Source of the DNA: Turnera subulata
Taxonomy: Eukaryota; Streptophyta; Magnoliopsida; Malpighiales; Passifloraceae
DNA length: 64,000 bases
Direction of reading: 5' to 3'
Assembly: GCA_028386065.3 (NCBI GenBank)
Contig: JAKUCV010001564.1
Location: forward strand, 1-64,000
In this document: one piece after another, positions 33,987 to 44,011 of the stretch
Layout: each line of letters begins with the position of its first letter
Numbering within the stretch: the stretch's first letter is position 1
Made by a program: the position numbers and the translations under genes
The notes under the pieces: generated by a model
Seen by the model: the letters and a program-made list of their open reading frames with translations, nothing else
What the model was told of the DNA's origin: nothing
Databases searched by the model: none

Positions 33987-34670
33987 ATGCCTGGTCCATC
34001 GTCCGTCTTCTTCGTCGAAGGTGCCTCCCTAGGCAGAAGAAACCGGCTGACCTGCAGCATGATCAACGAGCGTCCAGAGGAACTACTGAACGAGCTCGGC
34101 AGGATGCCTCGTCTGGTCTTCGTCGACGAACTCTACTCGTCGAGGTTCTTCATCACTCCCATGGAAGAGACGTTCTTCCTGGAGGACCAAGGTACTCTGA
34201 GGACCTCCTTCTATGGCTTGGCCAATTCCGTCATGTTTTTCATTTCTGAAAGACTTCAGGAATTCAACCTAGAGCCCACTTGCCATTTCTTGGACCAAGG
34301 AACCTACTACCAGCTCTCGATGATGGCCCAGAGCATGCCCAGAGTCACTCGGTTATCCTCAACTTGGCCAAAAGCCCGACTACTGGTGTGGAACTGCAGA
34401 GGAATCGGTAGGCGTTCCCAGGAGTTCTCGCGTACCCTGAGGGACCTGTAGAACCAGTACAAGCTCAACATGGTTCTGCTCACGGAGACCCAGTGGCAGC
34501 CCGAAGACGATCACGGTGTCATCCCACTCCGGTTCCCTCCAGCTAACCGGTTCGAGCTTCCTGGCCAGAACAACACGGGTGGCATGTGGTTCTCGTGGAA
34601 CGACAGCATCAGGGTCAACATTAACAATGACCCCAATAGCTTCAGGGTCAATATTGTATCGAGGAGATGA
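33987..34670 (+). pseudogene. Antisense ORF 2: unknown N-terminal domain joined to a LINE-like endonuclease start
   Basis: The frame opens MPGPSSVFFVEGASLGRRNR and stays open for 154 codons to a TAG (34449-34451). It then continues in the same frame for 72 codons. Residues 1-120 are unrecognised. From about residue 130 the sequence ARLLVWNCRGIGRRSQEF, then LNMVLLTETQWQPEDD and GGMWFSWNDSI, matches the start of an exonuclease-endonuclease-phosphatase domain as in plant LINE elements (WNCRG Asn and TET Glu metal ligands). The domain is truncated at 34670, so no catalytic His is present. GC content is clearly above its surroundings, as expected for captured coding sequence. One nonsense change separates the two halves. 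Confidence 0.5.
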
Positions 34671-34924
34671 ATATGTTTTTTTATAATAATATCAATATAA
34701 TATTAATATTAGTAATATTAATAATATTTATGTTTCTGCATATTTATGGCTTCATTTACCTCTTATGTGAATGTTCTGTGGCAAGCTGGCGTCCCTCGAC
34801 TGGATCCATCATGTACTAACTAAATGATATAAAATAATAAACAAATGGAGCGAACTATGCAAACAAGAACAACAAACACACAAAAACTACCCAACAAGAC
34901 CTAACGCCGCCCCGCTACCAAAAA
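34671..34924. other. Family-B leader next to the primer-binding site
   Basis: An AT-rich stretch precedes sequence (GAGCGAACTATGCAAACAAG onward) resembling the gypsy-1 leader at 6130-6185. The element-strand primer-binding site GGTAGCGGGGCGG ends at 34920. Confidence 0.6.
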
Positions 34925-37900
34925 TGAAACACCCCGACCCGTATTTACCGTACACAGTAAACACGTGCCGGAACTGTAACGACCCGACACCAACGTGAAT
35001 CAGCATACAGTGAACAAACTTAACAAATGGCTTAGCAGTCCACTGGCTCAAAAGCCCAATATCAAAAATATGCAACTGGCCCTTCGGCCCAACAACAATT
35101 ACACATCACCCGATCTCGGGAGCATCAATAACATCACAACCGGCCCAAGGCCCAACAATAGCAATAAATAGCATAGCAGAAGACTTAATAACTCACACAG
35201 ACATTGCATGCGACACTGATGCAAACTAATGGATCCGAGTCCTGTCCAAGGGATAACGCCGCGGACTGTCTGGAATGCAACATACCTGAACCGTAAATAA
35301 CTCAACCTACGGGATGAAAGCCCGCAGGTGAGGGGTGAGTCCGAAGTGCCCACCGGGTAAAACCCATAAGCAAATATACATATACAAGCAACCGTAAATT
35401 CCAAGTCACATCACCAACAATTAACTAAGGTTCTCACGAACCTTAAATAGAAACTTGTGATCCTAGACACGCTATTCCAATTTTATTATCAGGGCCCCTA
35501 TCACTAGTTAAATGGTGGTCGTCGCCTGGTAGTCAAGCTAGCTAGCGCATGGACCCCGCCCTGGTACCTCCACGTGTAACTAGCACAGACAGGGAGCAGA
35601 CCCTAAGCATACTCTCCCCCAGCGCCTAAAATAATAATTGGTACAAACAGGGAGCAGACCCCAAGCACACTCTCCCTCAGCACCATAAAAATAAAGACTA
35701 CCATCTGGCTGTTCCAACATTTAACCGTGACTTACTAGATGTCTAAGTGTTTCCATTTTATTAATGTAACTATTTTAGTCTTGATACCACAATACTATTA
35801 ACCAACCATCAACTCATTATCCCGAGCAGGCTCGCAGCCTCTCCACTCGTCCGGATAATAATCAATACTACTTAACCATCAGATTCCACATAATAGTGTT
35901 CCGGTACTCAAATCATATCAATCTCACAGACAACAACAACAACGGTAAATTTATCATCACTAACATCATCAACATCAACAACAATCAATACTTATCACAA
36001 CAACCATTCACAACCACAAGTATAGTATCATACCAACTAACATCACACACAGTGAACAAACAGCAACTTGATATCACGGGCAGTATATAAATATTTACTT
36101 ATCCTCACCTTAGCCGATTACCAATTATGGAATTGCCCAACAGATTCCAAGTCCGGTTCCTCAGGTAACTGCTCGTTATCGACTCCTATATAACAAATAA
36201 CAAATGCACAGATAAGATGCACAGTAATTGATATGCCATAATATGTTTTTCTTTATCATCATCGTTTACCGTTATTAATCCTTTTTCAAAAATAATATAT
36301 CGTACTTATATCCGGATATAATTTCGGTACCATACTTTAATTAAATCTCTTTCCAAAATATTTTCATAAATTAATAATACTTTTCCCAAAATATAATCAC
36401 CATAATTTCATGGAAAAAGATAACATATGTATATATATATTTTCCAAAATATTTTCCGTTAAGCTATTTATCATAACATAATTACCAATTATTATTATTA
36501 TTATTCAAAATAAAAATATATAAAATAATTGTATGCTATGTATATTCTTTACCAAAATACATATACTCATAAAGGCTTATTCTGAAAATAAATACAAATT
36601 AATAAATAGGTACTTTTATTTTCTAAAAACAAATTACATTCCAAATAATTATATATCCACATAATTGTATATATTTCAGAAATATTACTTATATATATTT
36701 TTCTGAAAATATATCCCTTTTATTTATTATTTTTTTATCTTCCCATGTTTACTATATATTTATATTTTCCAGAAATATATAATCCTTAATATATATGTAT
36801 ATATACCTATGGGTTTTTTTCTTTTTAACCTTAACCAGACTGGGCCAAGTTTTTTTTTTGCCAACAACCCAGCCCAAAGGTTTAACCCAACCCAAGGAGG
36901 TCCGGCCCATTGTTCCAAGACAACAGGCCCAAGACCAGGCCCATCATCCTGGATTCAGTAGCCACGGCCCGCCCTTGGTCGTCTTCAACCTCGAGCACGG
37001 CTGCTCACCTAAGCGGGACGACTAGGCGGCGGTGAGCTCTGCAAGGCGTGACACGAGCGGACGACGCGAGCAAGAAGGCTGCAGGCGCGGGTTCGTCTCG
37101 AGGATGGCGGCTTCACTTGGCAGCAGCGGTCGCGTGAGTCGTCGGAGACGCAACCGGACCTGCTGCAGCTTCGTTCTGCGGCGTCCACGGCGAGAAACAT
37201 CGGCACGCCGAGCGAGGCAAGGAGGAAGGCAACGGTGGAGGTTGCATCTGGTCGGCGCGGCGACAGAGAGGAAACGCGAGGTGGATCTGGCGGCTCTGCT
37301 CGTCAGATCTGGTGGCTCGTCGACTGGTCTCCACGGGTCGGCGAGGAAGAAAGGAGGGCAGTCGTCGGGCAGCGCGATGGCGGTCTCGGCTAGTGAAGGC
37401 GGCCGGTGAAGGGTGGTCTCTGGTGGTGATGGTGTCGGGGAAGGAGAAGAAGAAAAGGAAAGAAAAAAGAAAAGAAAGAAAAAAAAAAGAAAAGGAAAAA
37501 GAAGAGGAGGTGGTAATGGGTGTGTGTGTGTGTGTTTTTTTTTTCCTTTTCTGGCTTGGTCTTGTGAGTTGCAAGAAAAAGAAAACGGACTGCGTTATGG
37601 TGTTTTGCAGAGGGGAGGAATATGGGGCACTGGGCAGTGGGTTTGCAGGCAGGAGGATGAAGATGAAGGTGATGGTGTAGGGTGCAAAGGCAGGCAGAAA
37701 TTCACGGGTGACACGGGGAGAAAAAGAGAGGGCGCCGCCTGCATTATTGCCTCAATAATGCAGGCGTGTCCAAACCGGACCAGAAAATAACTGATATACC
37801 CACTTAATTATTTTCCAGTGTGATTTTTCTGAGGATTCCGGGACCCGAAAAATACCAACTTATGTCCGAAAAAAATCCACGGAAAAATCCCGAGCGCGGG

Positions 37901-38034
37901 AAAACCTTGGTTTCGAGAAACGATACCCGATTTACCTTGAATTAATTACCCGAGATTAATTTATTCAGTAAATCACTGTAAAAAGACTTTTACAGTCCCG
38001 GTAAAAATACCAAATTTTTACCCGGGCTGTTACA
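34925..38034 (-). repeat. Family-B 5' LTR (3,110 bp)
   Basis: It is collinear with 28482-31516 with scattered substitutions and indels, which points to an older insertion than the copia element. It carries two copies of the 58-bp repeat and keeps the terminal hairpin (CCCGGTAAAAAT and ATTTTTACCCGGG at about 37997-38026). Pro/Arg-rich readings of its GC-rich part (37010-37410) are not regarded as genes. Confidence 0.93.
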
Positions 38035-38039
38035 CACAG

Positions 38040-38383
38040 GCTGTTTTTTCCCAAATGATGTCCTTGTTATTATTATTCTAATTTATAAAAGTAACTTAAA
38101 TCATTTTTGTGGCCTTTAACGATGTGAATTGTTTTTCATCATTTAAATTTTATTTTAAAGAAAATAATCTATGCCATACTTAGATCATCTTCAAGACTGA
38201 AAGTCTCAAATTCAAATCCTAATGGTTTGTAAAACTAAAATGCAGTCATCCTATTTCCTTTTAACGAACAATTTTTTTTTTTTGGATGTACATAAGCTTT
38301 TACGAGTTTTGATCATTACCATTACACAAATTTTCCTTGTTATACTTCTCAATGCTTATATTCTATTTAACTCACATTGGCCT
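38040..38383. repeat. Duplicated block, copy A2, right part
   Basis: It continues the match to copy A1 (about 10390-10757) after the family-B insertion, ending at AACTCACATTGGCCTC. Beyond this the two loci differ. Confidence 0.85.
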
Positions 38384-38485
38384 CTATTGCTTGAGTGGTA
38401 AGGAGATTAGAGTCTTTTGTATTGTGTATGGAATATGCAATATTACGAGAACTATCTTTATAATGGGTTCAACCATACTTGATTC

Positions 38486-38589
38486 TTTTTTTTTGATACT
38501 AGTCGAGGAGAGTGAGACTCGAACCTGAGACCTCACCCCTCTTGTGCTTTTGACCCAAGAGTGCCAATGAACTACGAGCCCATTGGTCG
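38486..38589 (-). mobile_element. tRNA-derived SINE, about 104 bp
   Basis: On the minus strand an A-box-like TAGTTCATTGGCA (38574-38562) and a B-box GGTTCGAGTCTC (38525-38514) are spaced as in a tRNA promoter. An A-run (T-run on plus, 38486-38494) marks the tail. Near-identical 14-bp target duplications ACCATACTTGATTC (38472-38485) and ACCATATTTGATTC (38590-38603) flank it. The A-run, the boxes and the flanking duplication together make the call firm. The SINE family is not assigned. Confidence 0.85.
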
Positions 38590-38994
38590 ACCATATTTGA
38601 TTCTAAATTAGTCACCCGTATTGAGCCAGAAATTAAGAGGGAAACTAAAAAAAAATCAATAAAAAAATTTGTAAAAATTGGGGATATCAATCGTACAATC
38701 ACAAATCACAAGACCAACAAGTATCATAGATAGCAAAACTTTTTTTTGGTCAAAACCTACCAGCAAGTACGAGGATGTATTTCACTGTGATGGTAAAGAC
38801 TTTTTTATTACCGTAATATCTATTATATATATTAAAAGCTGAATCCCTCACCAGGTTTTGACACATAGGATTTTTAGAGTCTTGTTTTTTTGCCATGTGT
38901 AGGTTTTGAGGTCTTTGTTTTTTGCCATGTGGAGGGTTCTAAGTGTTGTTTGATTGGCCCTTATTTTCATTATAATTATCCCAATTAGAGTTAA

Positions 38995-39560
38995 GGAAAA
39001 ACCTAATTATACACGATCAGATTTTTTTAGCAAGATACCTAATTATACACGATCAGATTTTTTAGCAAGATTGGTACTCTCCACAATTAGATTTTTTTTA
39101 ATGATACAATCCTAATTATACTACACTTTTAGCCAGATGAGTTACTCATTCATTTTGTTCCAATTTTTTAAAGAAAAATTTTCATAATTATCCCAATCTG
39201 AGTATGGGTAAAAACCAACTCATTGATTAGTAAAAAAACGTAAACACTCCATGTTTAGAATAAAAAGACCTTTGACTCATTCATTTTGAACCGATTCAAA
39301 TCAAAGAAATGATACAAAAAAAAACCTCTATGATTGGCAATTTTGAAAATAAATTAGTAAAATAATTCATCCAAAGCTAAATTTGTACGGTTTTTTTAGC
39401 AAGATTAGTACTCTCCACCATAGAATTTTTTTTTAATGATACAGTCCTAATTCATCCAAAGCTAATTTTGTACGGTTTTTTTTTAGCAAGATTAGTACTC
39501 TCCACCATCAGATTTTTTTTTTCATGATACAATCCTAATTATACTACACTTTTAGCAAGA
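38995..39560 (+). repeat. Helitron 5' subterminal imperfect repeats
   Basis: The block TTTTAGCAAGATTAGTACTC followed by TCCACCATCAGATTTTTTT recurs (about 39062, 39394, 39481), with shorter copies of CACGATCAGATTTTTT and CATCCAAAGCTAA. The spacing is irregular. Confidence 0.8.
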
Positions 39561-39650
39561 TGAGTTAAGGTAAAACCTTTAACTCATTGATTTTGTTCCG
39601 AAACAATTCATCCTAAACTAAATTTGTACCGTTTAAAAGATACTGAGATT

Positions 39651-39727
39651 AGATTAAAAAGAAGTTAAACCCTCCAGGATCAGATTAAAAAAAGTTAAAC
39701 TCTCCATGAGATCAGATTAAAAAAAAA
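39651..39727 (+). repeat. 31-32-bp minisatellite running into the assembly gap
   Basis: Units beginning AGATTAAAAA start at 39651, 39682 and 39714, each with GTTAAAC-CTCCA. The array runs straight into the N gap, so its true length is unknown. Confidence 0.8.
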
Positions 39728-40225
39728 NNNNNNNNNNNNNNNNNNNNNNNNNNNNNNNNNNNNNNNNNNNNNNNNNNNNNNNNNNNNNNNNNNNNNNNNN
39801 NNNNNNNNNNNNNNNNNNNNNNNNNNNNNNNNNNNNNNNNNNNNNNNNNNNNNNNNNNNNNNNNNNNNNNNNNNNNNNNNNNNNNNNNNNNNNNNNNNNN
39901 NNNNNNNNNNNNNNNNNNNNNNNNNNNNNNNNNNNNNNNNNNNNNNNNNNNNNNNNNNNNNNNNNNNNNNNNNNNNNNNNNNNNNNNNNNNNNNNNNNNN
40001 NNNNNNNNNNNNNNNNNNNNNNNNNNNNNNNNNNNNNNNNNNNNNNNNNNNNNNNNNNNNNNNNNNNNNNNNNNNNNNNNNNNNNNNNNNNNNNNNNNNN
40101 NNNNNNNNNNNNNNNNNNNNNNNNNNNNNNNNNNNNNNNNNNNNNNNNNNNNNNNNNNNNNNNNNNNNNNNNNNNNNNNNNNNNNNNNNNNNNNNNNNNN
40201 NNNNNNNNNNNNNNNNNNNNNNNNN
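39728..40225. other. Assembly gap (498 N)
   Basis: Undetermined bases lie within the Helitron. The left edge is a minisatellite and the right edge is a T-rich array, so a repeat collapse is likely and the size may be nominal. Confidence 1.
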
Positions 40226-41833
40226 TTTTTTTACCAGTATTTTATATTATTTTCTAGTTTTTTGGCATTATGTTGGTTTTTTTTAATTTCCTTGAATTTA
40301 ATATTTTTTTCTATTTTCTTTTACATTGCATTAGTTTTTAAAAATTATCCAGTATTCTATATTTTTTTCCCATTTTTTGGCATTGTGTTAATTTCTTCCA
40401 ATTTCCTTGAATTAAATATTATTTTCCTGTGTTAGTTTTCTGTTTTTCAGTTTCCTTTTTTTTTCTTTCTTTTAGTATGAATGTTAGTAAGTAGTAATAT
40501 TTTTAAGATTTTATATAAAAGAAAATACTTTTTTTTTGTGTTACACTTAAATTGTATATTTAAATTTGTATAATATATTATTTTTTCAGGAGAATGAATA
40601 TTCATACATTGGATGAATTGAACCCGACAAGGATTCATGGACAAATCAAGTTAGGGTTTCAAGGATGTTGGAGTCTTTGAATACCAAATTAAAAAATCTT
40701 CTTATCAGTTTAGATTTGGTTCTAATTGATTCAAAGGTATGCTTATTTGTTTTTATTTTTTCCATTATTATTTAATTTTCACGAAATTTTTATTAAAAAA
40801 ATGACGGCAATATTAATTTCCATTGGATTTTTTTATTTTATTTTATTTTTATTATATTTCCTTTACATTGTATTAGCCTTTTTAAATTTTCCAGTATTAT
40901 TTATATTTTTATATTTTTTGTTTTTATTTTATTTGTTTTTTTCCTCATTTATAATATATATTTTTTCCCCTTCCATTACATTTGTTTTTTTCCAGTATTA
41001 TATATTATTTTCCAATTTTTTGGTTTTGTGTTGATTTTTTTAATTTTCCTGAATTTAATTTTTTTGGTTTTTCTTTTACGTTGCATTAGTTTAATTTTTG
41101 TCAATTTACTTGAATTAAATATTATTTTCCTGTTTGTTATATATTGTGTTAGTTTTTTCCCAGAATATTATGTTATATTTCTATTCTTTGGCATTATTTT
41201 TTTTTTAATTTTGTTGAATATTTTCAAAAACAAAATCGTGGTAATATTACCTATCATTGTATTTGTTTTTTTCAGAATAATATAATATTTTCTCTATTTT
41301 TTTCATTTTATTGTTTTTGTGTTACAAATTTTCCATAATTATTTATTACTTTCATGCTTTAATTTTTTTGGCATTGTGTTCGTTTTTTAAATATTCCACA
41401 TTTTTTCATTATTTTCCTACTTTATTTTTTTGGCATTGTGTTTTTTTCAGGTTTATAATATATTTTTTCCTTCCATTGTGATAGTTTTCTAATTTTTCTA
41501 GAATATATGAGATTTTATTTGATATTAAAAATTAAATATTAAGTAGTGTAAGTATTAAAATAAAAAATATTACATGCCACTTAAAAATTAATTTACTTAT
41601 CCATTGTGATAGTTTTCTAATTTTTCTAGAATATATGAGATTTTATTTGATATTAAAAATTAAATATTAAGTAGTGTAAGTATTAAAATAAAAAATATTA
41701 CATGCCACTTAAAAATTAATTTACTTTTTTTTGCATTGTGTTTTTTTAAAAAATAATTCTGATTTATTTATATTAATATTTTTTATAACATTTTTCTCCG
41801 TTTTTTTTCTTTTTCATTTTTTAGTGTTTCCAG
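40226..41833 (+). repeat. T-rich degenerate repeat array upstream of and within the first RPA intron
   Basis: The motif TTTTTGGCATTGTGTT and a companion TTTACATTGCATTAGTTTT recur many times (for example near 40261, 40322, 40378, 40862, 41077, 41198, 41369, 41428, 41731), with TTCCAGTATTATAT and CTTGAATTAAATATTATTTT between them. A near-perfect 128-bp direct duplication (41473-41600 and 41601-41728) is nested in it. Confidence 0.7.
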
Positions 41834-43635
41834 GGTTCAATGATACATGCTGTAATAAAGAAAATCTTTATACAACATCTTCGGGCTAAATTGCGTGAGG
41901 GATTGGTTTACAAAATCTCAAATTTCAAGGTGGTCAAAGAAACCAACCAATACCGGCCTGTAAAGCTCCAATATAAACTTCAGTTTTTTTGGACAAGAAA
42001 AATTGAACAAGTAAAAGGGGAAATAACAAATATCCCTATGCATTTGTTTGATTTTGTTGACCAAAATATAATTATAGAAAGATGCAACAAGACTCTTTAT
42101 TTATCAGGTTTGATTATATCTTTTTTTAACTATTCATATCTAAAATTTTATTTGGCTCTAATTTTTTCCTTCCATTTTTTATTAAGATGTTGTTGGTATA
42201 TTGGTCTCTCTCGGTTCTTTGGAATTAATAGCATCAACCAATGGAACACTAAAGAAGCGTTCCGCTAAAATCATAATTTCAGAGTAAGATAGTTTGTCAT
42301 TTTCTTTGACTTCATTTTCTTTTAAATATTATTTTAAACATTTTTTTTGTTAATCATATTTCAGGAATGATAAGTATCAAGTTACTTTGTGGGGAGTTCA
42401 AGCAGAAATGTTTTCTGAGAAATTCTTAAATGATGAAACTGGTCCTTATGTTGTGAATTTTACATCTTTATTGTGCAAAATGTTTCAGAGTATGTTTCTT
42501 TTTTTAATTTTTTCTTTAAGAATAAATTCTTTTAAACTATTTTTCCACTTATATTTTTTACCTATTAATTTTTTGAATGCAGGGTCTTATACTTTATCAT
42601 CAACTAATGCCACGAAATTCTATATTTATTTGGATATACCAGAAGTGAAACAGAAATTAGAAAGGTTTGAATATTCACTTAATTTTTAAATTTATTATTT
42701 TAATCATACATTAACTATAATAAATTGCAGTTTGGGATCTTCAAGTGGCGATGTTCCAATTACACAAGTTGAAGCACACAAATATGTTTCCTTTCAAGAA
42801 CAGATGCTAGAAAACAGAAAGACTACAAAACAAATTCAAGAGATGGCAAATGAGCCAATAGACGTTGAAGATCTTAAGGTTACATTACATGCAAAGATCA
42901 AAGAAGTACAGAATAGGTTTGGTTGGTGTTACTTTGCATGTCAAAACTGTTGGAAGAAAATAGATAGAGATGATCCATCAAAGTCCTGCTCGAGTTGTAA
43001 TTCTAAGTGTGAATTACCTTCTATCAGGTTAGTTCAGTTTTCTTTGTAATATATTAATTCTACGTAGTTTATAATTCTCATTAACCTAAAGTATTTAAAT
43101 ATTCTATTCTTTATTCTCTGCAGATATAAAGTTGAGATTATTGTTGAAGACAGTTTTGGACAAGTTTCCTTAACTTTATTTGACAAAGAAGTGGAAAAAC
43201 TTATAAACATATCTGCATTCGAGCTACTAGAACGTAATAGTGGAGACAATATTGAAATTCCATTTGAAATTCAGATGCTCATTGGTCAAGAAGCTGTTTT
43301 CCAATTAAAAATAACATCCTACAACATCAATTATAAATGGGAATACTTTTCAATCACTAATATCTCTTTACCAGACAATACCATTGTAAGTTTTTTTTGG
43401 TGTTATTAAAAATTAATTGTTAGTTTTTTATTCGTAAATTAAATTATTAATTCTTCTCTCAATTTCTAAATAGGTACATCAAGTGAAACAAGAGGAGGGA
43501 TTCAATACAAACAAAAGTTGCCAAGAAGGTGGAGACAAAGAGACATGCTCTACAATTTCAGTTCGAGAAGAATCAAATCCATTACAAAATGATAGGAAAA
43601 ACAAAAAACAAAAAATTATTCATCTTGATAGTTAG
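40594..43635 (+). pseudogene. Helitron RPA70-like OB-fold protein, exon 1 frameshifted
   Basis: Eight exons fit: 40594-40736, 41834-42107, 42187-42283, 42365-42489, 42583-42664, 42731-43027, 43124-43385, 43474-43635 (TAG). All junctions are GT-AG, and exons 2-8 join in phase for 432 codons. The product resembles plant RPA70-type proteins with DUF223-like and C-terminal OB folds: MIHAVIKKIFIQHLRAKL, VYKISNFKVVKETNQYRP, VTLWGVQAEMF, then a zinc ribbon (CQNCWKK, CSSCNSKC) within YKVEIIVEDSFGQVSLTLFD. RPA binds single-stranded DNA; Helitrons carry such genes, presumably for rolling-circle replication. Exon 1 needs a frame change near 40630: ELNPTR reads in one frame and DSWTNQVRVSRMLESLN in the next. 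Hence I call it broken, though otherwise well kept. Confidence 0.8.
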
Positions 43636-43780
43636 GAGAATTGTTTTTACCTATTATGGTAATGATGCATTTATTTGGCATTTGTATGCAAAATGACGTG
43701 GTAGTTCAAATTGCTAGATTTAATTTAGTTTCTGTTTACATGGGATATGAGGTGACTAATGTTTTTATGCAAAAAAAGAT

Positions 43781-44011
43781 ACAGACACAAAATGGCCATT
43801 CAAGCTGAAAAGAAGACAATTCCCAGTTGCAATATGTTATGCTATGACGATAAACAAAAGCCAAGGTCAGTCACTAAAAAGTGTTGGGTTATATCTTCCG
43901 AAACAAGTTTTCACACATGGTCAACTGTATGTTGCTGTTTCACGCGTAACAAGCAGAGAAGGATTACGCATATTGGTGGATGATAATGAATGTACTAAAA
44001 AAATATCATGA
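43781..44011 (+). pseudogene. Helitron helicase (PIF1-like), C-terminal fragment
   Basis: Frame 43781-44011 reads [34 protein letters not shown] and [20 protein letters not shown], ending at a TGA. This is the last part of the Helitron Rep-helicase: the INKSQGQ motif and the [11 protein letters not shown] motif VI. The upstream helicase motifs and the Rep nuclease are not found in readable sequence. It lies about 150 bases after the RPA gene on the same strand. It begins without a start codon, so it is a relic exon or a deletion remnant. Confidence 0.85.

Larger units (their letters stand above)
28482..38034 (-). mobile_element. Family-B element: large non-autonomous gypsy-type LTR retroelement, 9,553 bp
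   Basis: It is flanked by the 5-bp target duplication CACAG (28477-28481 and 38035-38039), and the interrupted host block resumes on the other side. LTRs are 28482-31516 (3,035 bp) and 34925-38034 (3,110 bp). The orientation is minus: the purine-rich AATTTCGGGGACG region lies next to the LTR at 31517, and a primer-binding site (GGTAGCGGGGCGG) lies next to the LTR at 34924. LTR ends resemble those of the chromoviruses here. The 3.4-kb interior lacks any recognisable gag or pol and holds two antisense ORFs and foreign fragments. This makes it a LARD-like passenger that depends on an autonomous relative. Confidence 0.9.

Noticed and set aside
38386..38470. Second possible SINE (TTGCTTGAGTGG A-box-like, GGGTTCAACC B-box-like)
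   Set aside because: The boxes are about 75 bp apart, too far for a tRNA promoter. No tail or duplication was found.
41840..43409. Isolated 70-145-codon ORFs as separate small genes
   Set aside because: Each is an exon, or an exon read into an intron, of the one spliced RPA-like gene.
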